Source: Cafeteria roenbergensis (Eukaryota; Sar; Bigyra; Bicosoecida; Cafeteriaceae). From it: 64,000 bases of DNA. Both the position numbers and the translations under genes were made by a program. The notes under the pieces are model-generated. The model was not told where the DNA came from. It did no database searches and worked only from the letters and a program-made list of their open reading frames with translations. The DNA lies in NCBI GenBank assembly GCA_008330645.1, contig VLTN01000004.1, positions 124,001-188,000 on the forward strand. Direction: 5' to 3'. This document shows positions 44,343 through 55,241 of the stretch, piece after piece (position 1 is the stretch's first letter; the number at the start of each line of letters is the position of its first letter).

Positions 44343-46094
44343 ATGGACGCTGGCCTGGCCGGCGAGGCAGGTTGTGCAGCCGCGGCGCCGACCGGGGAGG
44401 CCGCACGGCGGCGACGGGCGGCAACACGGCCGACGCATGGGGCAGTGACATCACCGAGTGTGGGACGCTGGGTGCTGGAGGGAGGGCAGAGTGCTGTCAT
44501 GCAGGGTTTAGCGAGGCGGTCCCCGGCAATTGCAGCCGCGTTGGGCCCCGGCCTGCCCGCTGCCATCGAGTCGGCAGTGCCGTGCGCGCAGCGATTCGAG
44601 GTGTGGCTGTGCGGCTGCTCCGCGACCCTAGGCCAGGGCGACGGTTGGAGCTGCGGCGCCCGTTCAGCGTGCGCGGCGCTTGCGGCAGCGGCGGCCGCTG
44701 GTGCTGGCTCGGTGGATAGGGCCATGCCGGCCGAGGACGGGCACGCGGGCTCTAGCAGGTCGATGGGACCCGCCCACTGGAAATGGTACCTGCGCTCCGT
44801 TCTGTGCGCGTGGGCCAGCGGGCTGGACGCGGACGGCGCCGCTGACGTCCTGCTCTGCTCAGCGCCTGCGTCGCGCTCTGCGGCGGCCTCGCTTCTCGCC
44901 CGCGACGGCGGCGGCTGGAGCAGCGACGCACCCGTGCCCATCGAGGGGCGGTGGCTGGGGGGCGGCCAGCTGGCGGCTGTGGCGTGCACACTGGGGCTGG
45001 AGGCCACGCAGCTCACCTTCGTCCCCGAGGCTGGCCGCGAGACGCTGCTTGCCCTGCCAGGCTTTCGCGGACAGGAGGCAGCCTTGGGGGCGGTCATCGC
45101 TGGCGCAGCAAGCGAGACGGCAGCCTCTGCGGTGGCCGCAGCGGGCGGGGCGCCATCTCTGCCAGTGCCCGGCTTGCCGAGGCTCGGGGCGTACCCGGCT
45201 CCGCTCGCGCTTGGCGGGCCTTCGGCGCTGCCAACGCGGCGGAAGGGTCCTGCGCTTGACCACACTGCGCTCTTTGCCGCCATTCTGTCACTCGTCTCCA
45301 AAGGCGGCAGGCGCCTCCCAGACCTGACACTGCGGCGCCGTGGCCCCGGCGCCCCTGGACCGGTGCCGCCGCACCCAGACGCCCACGGCGGCGGAGCTGC
45401 CCCGGCATTGCCCGCGTACCTGCAGTGGGACGGACACTCCGTCACCATCGTGGGTGCAGGCGTTGCAGCGGCTGCGCCAGGTGCCACCGGCGCGCCCTTC
45501 CTCGTCGTGTTCGACAGCATCGCACGCAAGGTCGGCGGCCGCCCTTGCCTGCCAGTCAAGACGGGGGGGTGCATCAGGGTGCTTGTGGCCGCTGACCTGG
45601 CCGCGGCGTTTGCGCTTCAAACGGTGACTGTCGCCGACGGCCGTGGCCGTTCCCAGGCCGCCGCTGCTGCGGCCGCAGAGAAGCAGACCACGGTGTACGG
45701 AGTTGGCTCTTTCGGTCCGAGCGCCGGGCTTGCGGCCAGGCTTGCGCCGCATCACGGCTGTGGTGGGAGCGACAGCGGACACGGCCAGGCGGCGGCACTG
45801 GAGCACGCGGCCGAGGGGTCCACGGCAAGGACGTCGGCGGCAGCTGCGAGGCCGGCACCTCGCGTTGACGGATTCGTAGACTTGTTGTGCGCCGAAGGCG
45901 TCACGCCTGCCAGTGCGTGCTCGTTGCCCACCAGGGCCTTGGTGGACCTGACTGGCGCCGAAGAGGCCCATGTGGTCGTTGACTCCGATGACGAACGTGG
46001 CGCCTCAGTCGACGTCATCGACGACGACGACGATGACGACGACGACGACGACGACGGTAGCGTTTGCGTCGTTGATGACGATGACTCGGCGTGA
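44343..46094 (+). CDS. C78-family cysteine peptidase (UFSP/ZUP1-like) with SIM-like acidic tail
   Basis: C78 peptidases cleave UFM1 precursors (UFSP) or K63-linked ubiquitin (ZUP1). From ATG 44343 the frame gives 583 residues. The catalytic Cys motif GDGWSCGARSACAAL (Cys104) matches SWGCGYRNxQML; YLQWDGHSVTIVGA (His365) matches YLQHQGHSRTxxG; and FLVVFDS (Asp391) supplies the third residue. The spacing of Cys to His is wider than in UFSP, with Ala/Gly-rich insertions. The C-terminus has three hydrophobic-acidic motifs: HVVVDSDDE, VDVIDDDD leading into a run of about 12 Asp, and VCVVDDDDS, all resembling SUMO-interacting motifs. No zinc fingers are seen, unlike animal ZUP1, though upstream exons could exist because the frame is open to 44196 without an ATG. 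Substrate is unknown. Confidence 0.78.
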   Translation: MDAGLAGEAGCAAAAPTGEAARRRRAATRPTHGAVTSPSVGRWVLEGGQSAVMQGLARRSPAIAAALGPGLPAAIESAVPCAQRFEVWLCGCSATLGQGDGWSCGARSACAALAAAAAAGAGSVDRAMPAEDGHAGSSRSMGPAHWKWYLRSVLCAWASGLDADGAADVLLCSAPASRSAAASLLARDGGGWSSDAPVPIEGRWLGGGQLAAVACTLGLEATQLTFVPEAGRETLLALPGFRGQEAALGAVIAGAASETAASAVAAAGGAPSLPVPGLPRLGAYPAPLALGGPSALPTRRKGPALDHTALFAAILSLVSKGGRRLPDLTLRRRGPGAPGPVPPHPDAHGGGAAPALPAYLQWDGHSVTIVGAGVAAAAPGATGAPFLVVFDSIARKVGGRPCLPVKTGGCIRVLVAADLAAAFALQTVTVADGRGRSQAAAAAAAEKQTTVYGVGSFGPSAGLAARLAPHHGCGGSDSGHGQAAALEHAAEGSTARTSAAAARPAPRVDGFVDLLCAEGVTPASACSLPTRALVDLTGAEEAHVVVDSDDERGASVDVIDDDDDDDDDDDDGSVCVVDDDDSA

Positions 46095-46339
46095 CCTTCT
46101 GATGCTGCTGCTGCTGCTGCTGCTGTGTGGCTCAAGGCTGGGAGGCCGTGAACGAACGACCTTTGTCAGCGCGAAGCGGTTGTTTCGCAAGCATGGGGCG
46201 CGTGGCCGGGCAGTGAAGGCACTTCACGAGACTGAAACCAGGGCCTATGAGTGAAGCAGTTCACGCACATCGAAACAAAGCGCACATGCGGGGTGGACAC
46301 AGCGGGGCGGGCGGGGGTCAGGGTAGCGACGCAGAGAGG
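46095..46339. repeat. Convergent spacer with (CTG)7 microsatellite
   Basis: 245 bases between convergent stops. Seven perfect CTG units lie at 46105-46125, eleven bases after the stop of the peptidase gene and therefore in its 3' untranslated sequence. Nothing else is recognised. Confidence 0.7.
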
Positions 46340-47375
46340 TCACGAGCCCGGGGCCAGCCCTGCGGATCCGTCCCGGCACTGCGCTGTCACTGTTGCTGCT
46401 GCTGCTGCTGGCGGCTTGCTTGTGCCGGGCGTGGTGCGTCGGGCCTGCGTGCGCCGGCCGGGCGACTCCGCGGGCGCGGCGAACACGGGGGCGCGGGGAG
46501 CCGGTCGGGACCCCGCGCAGGTGCGCACCAGCGCGTTTATGCCCTGCGAGCCCTCGATCCACACCGCGTGGACAGGGCACCCCAGCTCCTCGGCAAGAAC
46601 CAGCACTGGCGCTGGCAGGGATGCCACGGACGAAGCCTCGCTCCCAGCAGGCACAATTGTGGTCGCTCCTAGGCGCGGGGGCGCCTCCAGGCGAGCCTCG
46701 GTGCTAGCCGCGCCAGGCTTGGCTGACTTGTCGCTGCCAAGACTGACTCGCGAGCAGTAAACGATGCGCAGTTGCAAGGGCGGCAGGCCAAGCTTCCCGC
46801 GACAGGCAACTGCCCACGACACGATAGCGCGGACAGAGTCGGCTTGCGCGCTCAGAGCGCGTGCTGCCGGGATCGCGGGGTCTGCGAGTGCGAGCAGCAG
46901 CACTTGGCTGTCCTCCGCGACGGCTGACGGCGGCATCGGGGGTCGAGCCGCTGACGGCGCCCCGTCGACCACCTCGAGCAAGAGCATTTCGCCACCCTCC
47001 ATTACCCACACGCGCGTTCCCACTGCGCTCGTGCTCAACGCCTTCCTTCGAGCAGCCCGTGAGCCAGGGGGGGGGCCTGGGGCTGCAGTCCAGTGGGGAT
47101 GGGGTGGAGGAGCGCTCGACCGGGAAGTCGGGCCAAGGCATAGCCGGTCCACAAGCTGGCTCCGAACAGAGTCATCGCCTGCGCAAGAACCGGGCGCGGT
47201 GGGTGGGACATTGAGGCTCAGCGCTGGAACGCGCGAGCGGGGGAGCCGCGGGAATGACGTTCGCTTGGCAACGCTCACCGACCACAGCGAGAGGAAGCAC
47301 GGGCATGTCCTCCGCTGCCGCAAAGTCCGCTTCCTCGTGCTTTGGACGCTTCGCCGACGAGCCCGAGGCTCCCAT
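46340..47375 (-). CDS. Protein of unknown function, 2 exons
   Basis: Not recognised. Exon 1 (47375-47279) begins MGASGSSAKRPKHEEADFAA and ends MPVLPLAVV. Exon 2 (47022-46340) continues GTRVWVMEGGEMLLLEVVDG; donor GTGAGC, acceptor GAGCGCAG, phase 1, giving 259 residues. The junction makes a continuous run of beta-strand-like residues, which supports it. Exon 2 has hydrophobic strands and helices (SQVLLLALADPAIPAARAL, LQLRIVYCSRVSLG, PAPVLVLAEELGCPVHAVWI). The last 60 residues after INAL look random. A GTGCGC donor sits there, so a further 3' exon may replace them. The layout loosely recalls proteasome-assembly chaperone PAC1, but this is weak and untested. It starts 155 bases from divergent URM1. 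Confidence 0.5.
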
Positions 47376-47529
47376 CGCCGCCTTCCCGGATCAGGGAGTG
47401 CGGGCCTTGCAGCAATTGCATTTTGTTTGGGCAGAGCCTGGCGAGAACGTCGCTGCGCCGCCTCGCACGCGCCAGCGCACCCGACCGCCCGGACGAGATA
47501 GGGACTGCTGCAAAAAGGGGCTGCCAGTG

Positions 47530-48231
47530 ATGTCCTCTGCGAGCAGCGAGGCTGCAGGCAGTGCTGCGGCCAAGCCTCTGGAGGCTGCGGCCGATGCGGC
47601 GACGCCAACTGAGGCCGCGGCTGTCGGCGATGTGCGCCTTGCCATCGAGCTCAGGTGCGCAACTTTGGCGGGAGCCGTGTTGACTTGGAAATGGCGCCTT
47701 CTTGCTCATGCTTGGCGCCGAGCTTGCGTGCGGTGGCCTTGCAGGGACTTCATTGGCCTTCTCCCTCTGTTTGTGCCGCGCGCCCGCAGCGGCGGCCTCG
47801 AGCTGTTGTTCGGGCAGGTGAAGCGGTTCGATGTGGTGCTCTCGCGCCCTACTGGCTCGGGCGCTGATGAGCCCTTGAAGATGCGTGGCCTGCTCACGTG
47901 GATGCGCGAGAACCTGCTCAAGGAGCGCCCGGAGCTGTTCTTGGGCGAGGGAGACGCGCTGTGAGCGCCTCGAGCGCGCGGCCGGGCTTGCCTTGCTTGC
48001 AGGGGCATTGAGGGGGCGGGTATGTCAGCAGGGGAGGGAGGTTTGGCGGCCCTGGCGTGTCCTCACTGCGGAGCGGTGCCAGCGTTCATGCGGTTGTGAG
48101 TGCGTGCCCGCAGTCGGGCTGGCATCCTTTGCCTGGTCAACGACGCCGACTGGGAGCTCGGTGGCACCATGGACCACGAGTTGGAGGACGGCGACGACAT
48201 CACGTTCATCTCCACGCTGCACGGAGGGTGA
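47530..48231 (+). CDS. URM1: Ubiquitin-related modifier URM1, 3 exons
   Basis: URM1 is a sulfur carrier for tRNA wobble-uridine thiolation and a protein modifier, activated at its C-terminal Gly-Gly. Exons 47530-47654, 47790-47960 and 48114-48231 (phases 2, 2) give 137 residues. After an Ala-rich leader of about 35 residues (human URM1 is 101 residues) comes [20 protein letters not shown], then [20 protein letters not shown] (human: [20 protein letters not shown]). It ends [17 protein letters not shown] and [16 protein letters not shown] with stop. The terminal GG is intact, so it can be adenylated and thiocarboxylated. Donors are GTGCGC and GTGAGC. The leader may be untranslated if a later start is used, but no other in-frame ATG precedes the core. 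Confidence 0.95.
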
Positions 48232-48524
48232 GGGCCTGGCCTCAGTTGCCGTCCCGCGCCCGCTGCAGGGCCGAACGGCCGGCAAGTGGCGTACGGCGCG
48301 CGGCATCAAGGAGAGGAAGCCCCACTCCGTGGGCCGGGCTCTTGGGGGCGGACTTTGGTGATGGAGACAAACTTTGGCCGCGGATGCTGGGCTGCGCACA
48401 GTGCGCCGCGAATCTGCGCTCGCGCTCCCGTTCGTCAGCAGCTTGCGCAGCGCTTTGCACGCACACCGGCACCGCCACCACCACGCGAGTCGACACACTT
48501 CACACTGAGAGTGCGTTGCTGACT

Positions 48525-48785
48525 CTACTCCTTGTTGCCGAAAGACCACTCCCACAGCTCGCCCGCGGCGCGACGAGGTGCGTTCCACAAGCTCGAAAGA
48601 GAGAGGCCGGACGCCCAGAAGCCGCCCACGACAACCAGCGAGACCACGCCATACCTGGCAATGGCTGCCACCGTCTCGTCGGTGACGAGGCCAAGGACCA
48701 GCTCGGGCTCCTTGTCCTTCTGCGCCCGCGCAGGACGACGCTGGCCCGGCTGCGCGCGGACGAGCTGCTGGGGCTTGCCCTGCAT
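48525..48785 (-). CDS. Possible small single-pass membrane protein
   Basis: A frame of 86 residues from ATG 48785. It has a charged N-terminal half (AQKDKEPELVLGLVTDET), one hydrophobic segment (ARYGVVSLVVVGGFWASGL) and a Trp-rich end (AGELWEWSFGNKE). The order is typical of small mitochondrial or ER inner-membrane subunits, but I recognise no family. An acceptor-like GCGCGCAG just inside the frame suggests the first 10 or so residues could be replaced by an upstream exon. The frame lies in the gap between URM1 and the kinesin gene, where no plus-strand gene competes. Confidence 0.45.
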   Translation of the reverse strand: MQGKPQQLVRAQPGQRRPARAQKDKEPELVLGLVTDETVAAIARYGVVSLVVVGGFWASGLSLSSLWNAPRRAAGELWEWSFGNKE

Positions 48786-49077
48786 GGCGTGCGGCCTCGG
48801 TTCGCGACGAGGACTGCCTTTGCGGCAGTGTGGTGCCCGCTTGGTAGCCCAAGGGAGCGAGTGTCGCCTTCTGGGGCTCGCCTTCGCTGGCGGAAACGGG
48901 ACCAACAAAACCTTGGCGACGCTCAGCTCTGCTCGCCGGCTGCGCGGCCAGGCCTGTGCAGGCGGACCGAACCCCACTCGCGCGCACTGCCACGGAGAGG
49001 AGGCCCGGACCGGGTGGCTGTTGCTGCTCGGTGGGCAGGTGGGACCGTGGGTGCCGCACAAGGATCTGGGGCCGGCA

Positions 49078-52000
49078 ATGAGCCAGCCCGATTCGGAGCC
49101 AACGACGCTCGAGGGCTACCGCGAGGAATGCGTGCGCCTCCGCGCTCTCATGCAGCAAATGGAAGCAGATACCGAAGAGGTGGAGGCTATGAATAAGGAG
49201 TACGAGGACTCACTGCTCGAGGAAATGCAAGAGTTGCGTGCGAAACTGATGGCTGCGACTAGTGCTGCGCCCCACGCGGCCGGCGAGACGCGTGATGACG
49301 AGGGCCAGACGGAATCCCCGGGAGGAAGCAACCTGCTGGACATACAGAGCGCACTGGATTCTGCCAAGGAAGCGACAAGGAGCGCCCAAGCGAAGCTCGC
49401 CGAGGCTCAGGAGCGGACTGATTCCGCTGAGGAAACTGCCGTGCTTGCAACGCAGGAGGCACGGGTATGGCAAGAGCGCTGTGATGCGCTTCAGCGTGAG
49501 GTTGTGCTCCTGCGGGGCCGTGCTGGTAGCTCGAGCGAGCCGTCGGAGAGCGAGCGGGCGATGCGGGACCGCGTCGAGGTGAGCGAGGCGGAGGCGGCGT
49601 CGGCACGGCGGGAAGTCCGAACGCTTCGCGCTCGCTTGAGCAAGCTCAAGTTGCGCGTCGGCAATTCGGAATCGGGCTCTGGTGACGATGCAGCCGCAGC
49701 GTCGTCCAAGCAGGCCGAGGAGGCGGCAGCGGCCACGGCCAAGCAGGCCGAGGAGGCGGCAGCGGCCACGGCCAAGCAGGCCGAGGAGGCGGCAGCGGCC
49801 ACGGCCAAGCAGGCCGAGGAAGCGGCAGCGGCCACGGCCAAGCAGGCCGAGGAGGCGGCAGCGGCGATCACAGCAGAGGCGGAGGAGGCGGCAGCGGCCA
49901 CGGCCAAGCAGGCCGAGGAGGCGGCAGCGGCCACGGCCAAGCAGGCTGAGGAGGCGGCAGCGGCCACGGCCAAGCAGGCCGAGGAGGCGGCAGCGGCCAC
50001 GGCCAAGCAGGCCGAGGAGGCGGCAGCGGCCACGGCCAAGCAGGCCGAGGAGGCGGCAGCGGCCACGGCCAAGCAGGCCGAGGAGGCGGCAGCGGCCACG
50101 GCCAAGCAGGCCGAGGAAGCGGCAGCGGCCACGGCCAAGCAGGCCGAGGAGGCGGCAGCGGCGATCACAGCAGAGGCGGAGGAGGCGGCAGCGGCCACGG
50201 CCAAGCAGGCCGAGGAGGCGGCAGCGGCCACGGCCAAGCAGGCCGAGGAAGCGGCAGCGGCCACGGCCAAGCAGGCCGAGGAGGCGGCAGCGGCGATCAC
50301 AGCAGAGGCGGAGGAGGCGGCAGCGGCCACGGCCAAGCAGGCCGAGGAGGCGGCAGCGGCCACGGCCAAGCAGGCCGAGGAGGCGGCAGCGGCCACGGCC
50401 AAGCAGGCCGAGGAGGCGGCAGCGGCCACGGCCAAGCAGGCCGAGGAGGCGGCAGCGGCCACGGCCAAGCAGGCCGAGGAGGCGGCAGCGGCCACGGCCA
50501 AGCAGGCCGAGGAGGCGGCAGCGGCCACGGCCAAGCAGGCCGAGGAGGCGGCAGCGGCCACGGCCAAGCAGGCCGAGGAGGCGGCAGCGGCCACGGCCAA
50601 GCAGGCCGAGGAGGCGGCAGCGGCCACGGCCAAGCAGGCCGAGGAAGCGGCAGCGGCCACGGCCAGCAGGCCGAGGAGGCGGCAGCGGCGATCACAGCAG
50701 AGGCGAGGAGGCGGCAGCGGCCACGGCCAAGCAGGCCGAGGAGGCGGCAGCGGCCACGGCCAAGCAGGCGGAGGCGGCAGCGGCCACGGCCAAGCAGCGA
50801 GGAGGCGGCAGCGGCCACGGCCAAGCAGGCAGGAGGCGGCAGCGGCCACGGCCAAGCAGGAGGAGGCGGCAGCGGCCACGGCCAAGCAGGCCGAGGAGGC
50901 GGCAGCGCCACGGCCAAGCAGGCCGAGGAGGCGGCAGCGGCCACGGCCAAGCAGGCCGAGGAGGCGGCAGCGGCGATCACAGCAGAGGCGGAGGCACTGC
51001 TCAGCGAGGCAGAGTCACTTCGCAAGGAGGCTGATGACGAGGCCGCGGCTGCCGTGGAGCGAAAGGCCCAAGCGAGCAGCGAAACCGCACCGGCGTCCGC
51101 CCACCCTGCTGCGCTTCAGGCGGCTGAGCTGCTCAAACAGCTGGAGGCGGCCACGGCCGAGGCCGACGCGCAGCGTCAGCGTGCTGAGGACGCTGAGACG
51201 GCCGCCCGGCACGCGGCCTCTGAGGCTGAGGCTGCGGTCTCGGCCATCGTGGATGAGGTGCGGGCGCTCGCCGCACAGACTGCGGCAGCTAAGAGCGTCG
51301 TCGACGACCTGACAACGCGCCTCTCGACTGAGAGGCGCAACCGCCTGGCGGCGGAGAAGGCCCTGAGCCTCGCTGCGCTACCTGCCACCCGGCCTCGCCC
51401 TGCGCCGGGCGCAGCCGCCCGCAGGCTGCAGGCTGCCGCGCCGCCACAGCCACCAGGGACCGCGCCGGCAGGCTCAGACCCGCCGGAGCCAGCGGCTGGG
51501 GCGCCGAGCGAGACACCCGTCATTGCGTCGTCCCCGTCTGTTGCGGACGGCATGGAGCCTGCCGACGATGCTGAGACGGCGCCGGCAACGGAGTCCGCAG
51601 CGGCAGAGCCTGAGATCACCCTGCCGCACACGTCGGCTGCTTGTGCTGCCTCTGCCGGAACTGAGACAAGTGCAACCGCAACCCCGCCGCCCCCGCTGGT
51701 GCGGGGCCCGGGACTCGAAGCGGCAGCCGCTGGCGCCCCTGGCCACGCCGAGCGCAGCAGCACCTCTGAGACAGCGGGGGCCGTGACGCCAGGCCGCCTC
51801 CCGTCCCTCGCTCCCTCCGCCCCGGACCTCTCCGCACCGCCCTCGTCGGCCAGCAGCATTGCGCCTCTCCAGCCCCTCGCGCCACTGTCCCCGACAGAGC
51901 TGACGATGCGCCGCCTGGATGCAGAGGCCGCCGCCGCAGGGCCCCTTCGCTTGCCCGGGGAGCCCGACCAAGCCGACTCGCCCCCTTCGCTGCGAGGCGC

Positions 52001-55000
52001 AGCAGCATCGCCATCGCCAGCATCAGCACATCCCCCTGCCTCCGGCCTGGATGACCTGTCCGAGCTCGCCGACGAAAACGCCTCCTTGCTTGAGGCGTTG
52101 CACCGCGAGCGCGCCGCCGTGCTGGCATTCTGCCGTGTGCGGCCGCCCACGCCAGGCGACGCGTCTGCAGAGCGTGCCATGGGTCTGGAAGGCTCGCCCG
52201 CGGCGGTGCAGGCGCTCTCCGCCACTGAGGTGGGGCACGTCGAGCAGGCGGACTCGAGCCGGGGCGCGCTCCGCACGGTCGGCTTTGACCGGGTACTGGG
52301 TCCCGGCGCCAAGCAGGCGGGGGTGTTCCGGCTTGTGGCGCCCGTTGCGCGCGCTGTGCTCGACGGTCAGTGCGCCTGCGTGATGGCCTACGGCATCACT
52401 GGCAGCGGCAAGACCCACACGATGCAGGGGCCTGACGACGGGTCAGACCCCGGCGTCACGCCCCGGCTGCTTCACCGCATCTTCGGCCTCATCGGCCGCG
52501 CAGAGGCGGCGATGGGGACAGCGGCGGGACCTGGCGCCGCAGCCACGGGACCGCTCGCAAGCCCGCCTCAGGCGCAAGGAGGCAGCGAAGGAGCGGCCAA
52601 GCCGGGGTCCGCGACGCGCTCCGCCCGCCGCTGGACGGTCACCATCAGCATGCTCGAGATCTACAACGACCAGCTGCGGGACCTGCTCCACCCCTCCGGC
52701 GCGCAGTGGCTTGACGCCACCCGCGCTGGCCAGCAAGCAGGCGGCGACTGGCGGGCCGAGGCCGAGCGAGCGCTCGGCGGAGTCCCGGCTCCCCCCCGCC
52801 TCGAGCTTCGCACCTCGGCCTCTGCAAGCGGCAGGGTGGAGGTCATCGGCCTTGTCCGGGTCGACGTGGGCTCCGCGGCAGAGGCTGCTGCCGTCCTGGC
52901 AAGGGGGCAAGCTGCTCGCGCTACTGCGGCCACAGCGGTCCACAACTTCTCCTCCCGAAGCCACATGGTCACCATCGTGGACGTGGAGGGCCCAGACTGC
53001 GCGACAGAGGGTGCGTCTGCGCGCGTCACGGAGGCTGCGGGAGAGTGGCGAGCCTCCACGGCCGCCGGTGCAGCGGCAGCGGCAGCGGCAGCGGCGGCGG
53101 CGGCGGCAGCGGCTCCGGGCCCCCCGCCTGCGCGTGTCGCGCCAGGGGCAAGCGCAGCGGCCCCGCCAGCAGCGCCTTCCCCGCTGGGGCCTGCGACTCC
53201 GCCTGCTAGGGGTCGCTCGAGCGCTCGGCTCGACGGTCCGCGCCCGCGCCTTCCCTCCCCGGCTGTCTCGGTGGCATCCTCCAACGCGTCCTCGGCAGGG
53301 CGGGCAACATCTCTTATCGGGCTTGCGTCTGCGGCGGCCTTGGGGGAGGACGAGCCTGGCGCCGCTGGGAGCGCTGCACATGCCGCCGATGCCGAGTCGG
53401 GCGCCACAGCCTGTGGCATCATCCGCGGCCGCCTCTTCCTCGTCGACCTGGCTGGGGCAGAGCGAGTTGCAGCCTCAGGCGCGGTTCACGGCGGCGCCCT
53501 CATGCGTGAGGCGAGGGCGATCAACAGATCTCTGGCCTCGCTCGCTGACGTGCTTGACGCCCTCGCTGCCGCGTCGTCTTCGAAGCCCCAGCATGGTCAG
53601 GCGCTCGCCTCCTCCCCCCGCCATCGCCACATCCCCTACCGCAACTCCAAGCTGACTTCGCTGCTCCAGGACGCGCTTTGCCCCTCTGGCAGAGCTGTGC
53701 TGCTGGTCACCCTGAGCCCCTCGGCTGCGCATGCCTCGGAGAGCCTCCGCTGCCTCCGGTTCGCGAGAAGGGCCCGCCGTATTCGCCTCGGCCCGGCCCG
53801 ACGCGCAGTGGCCGTTCTCTCCAAAGACGCCGACAGGCACCGTCTCGAGCTGGCCCTGTCCCGCTCCGAGGCAAGGCGCTCCGCGCTGGAGCGCGAACTG
53901 GCCGAAGCGCGCGTTCAGCTTGGCGCCACTCGTGACCGAAGCTCCGGCTCGCTGGCCGTCGCCAGGCAGTCTGCGGACACGAGCAGGCGGGTGCTCGCTG
54001 CGGAGCTTGCGCTGGCCAGGCGGACGGCATCGGCTGCCAGGGAGGTTGTCGCCGCAGCTCCGGACAGGACGCGCGAGGTCGTTCGCGCGGCTGTTGACCA
54101 GGCACGACGCAGCGGCGAGCGGGCCGTGGCACGTGAGCGGCGCGCCGCGGAGGAGGCTGCGGCCAAGGCTGCCGCAGCGCAGGCCCGCGCGGCCGCCCTG
54201 GAGCGCGCCCTGGCGGACGCCCGAGCAGAGCTCTCCTTCGCGCGCAAGAGCGAGAACCGCATGCAGCCGCGCTCCCTCGTGTCGCCGCCGTCGCCGACGA
54301 CCACGCCTAGCCCGCCGCCTGCATCCGCCCGCGCCCGGCAAAGCCGCGGCCGCCTCAGTGCGGCGGCGGCGCCTCCCGCGGCCTCCGCCTCCTTCTCCAC
54401 GCCCCTCTCCGCAAGGCAGCGCATCGCCCGGGGCGTCAACAGCTCGGCAAGCAGCGTCGCATCGGCACGGGCCCACGGCCGCTCAACGGATCCGCTGGCC
54501 ACGCGCCCGAGCCGCCGCCACGGCAGCGTTGCCCCGCCTTCAGGCGGCGCCCGTTCTCTCCACCACGTCACCCCGTCGCCCTCGTCGAATCGCTCTGCCA
54601 GGTCCGAGGACCGAGCGCGGGCGCGCAAGGGACCGCGGCGGCTGGGGCTGGAGGCCCGCCCCGCCGGGTACGTGCCGCCTGGGCTCTACAAAGGCCCCGC
54701 AGTGTCCGGCAGCGCGCGGCCCCATCGCCGCAGTCCGGGTAGCGTGGGGGGTTCAAGTCAGTCGAGTGCCGGCCGGAGCCGGGCCAGCGTGTTTACACGC
54801 GAGCGCGAGCGCGAGCGCGAGCGCGAGGCCAGCCCTGGCGCGTTCAGCCTCCACCCCGACGGGGAGGAAATGGCTTCGACCACTCCCGCACGGCTGCTGC
54901 AAGCAGCGACGGCTGCAGCGATGGCTGCAACCGGAAGGCGAGCCTCGATCGGTGGCGGGGGAGCGGCCGCCCCGCCCAAGCGGCGTTCTGCGCGTGGCCT

Positions 55001-55241
55001 CGCGGTGCCTGGCATGCCAGCCAGCGGGCTGTCTGCGTCGGCGAGGACCTCACCAGTGCCGTCTGCAGCCGGGCCGCGCGGCCAAGACGCGGCGGCGGCG
55101 CGCAAGCAAGCCGCCCTGGACCAGCGACGCGAGGCTGTGCGCCACCGCAACGCCCAGCGAGAAGAGCGCAGGCGCAGGGAGGCCCGACGCAGGCAGGGGG
55201 GCTCCCCCATGTCTTCGTCGCCCACGACACTGTTGCTGTGA
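49078..55241 (+). CDS. Kinesin-14-like motor with a long hendecad-repeat coiled coil; frame broken inside the repeat
   Basis: From ATG 49078 an N-terminal coiled coil (YREECVRLRALMQQMEADTE) leads into the 11-residue repeat array. The frame then changes through a cluster of small indels between about 50664 and 50930, and the frame starting near 50950 continues to the stop at 55241. The motor begins RAAVLAFCRVRPP (52120) as in kinesin-14, where the motor follows a coiled coil. It has a P-loop YGITGSGKTHTM (52388-52424), ISMLEIYNDQLRDLL, switch I NFSSRSHMV (52942), switch II LVDLAGAERV (Ala for the usual Ser), INRSLASLADVLDAL and IPYRNSKLTSLLQDAL. A low-complexity stretch of over 100 residues with a run of Ala is inserted between switch I and switch II. 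After the motor come another coiled coil and a disordered basic tail with (RE)5. The frame break may be an assembly error. Minus-end direction is inferred from class only. Confidence 0.85.
49711..50990 (+). repeat. 33-bp tandem repeat coding an 11-residue coiled-coil unit
   Basis: Twenty-nine in-frame 33-bp units start at 49711 and step exactly 33 bases to 50635, coding ATAKQAEEAAA with a minor variant AITAEAEEAAA at intervals. Units are almost identical at DNA level apart from occasional GAG/GAA or GCC/GCT swaps, so the array expanded recently. From about 50664 to 50930 roughly nine further units carry losses of 1, 1, 3, 2, 2, 3 and 1 bases (13 in all by my count). After that the array is regular again up to ITAEAEALLSEAESL. 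Confidence 0.95.

Noticed and set aside
49711-50990. Regular 33-bp repeats considered as a CRISPR array or satellite
   Set aside because: Units are contiguous with no unique spacers, and they encode an in-frame coiled coil within a kinesin gene.
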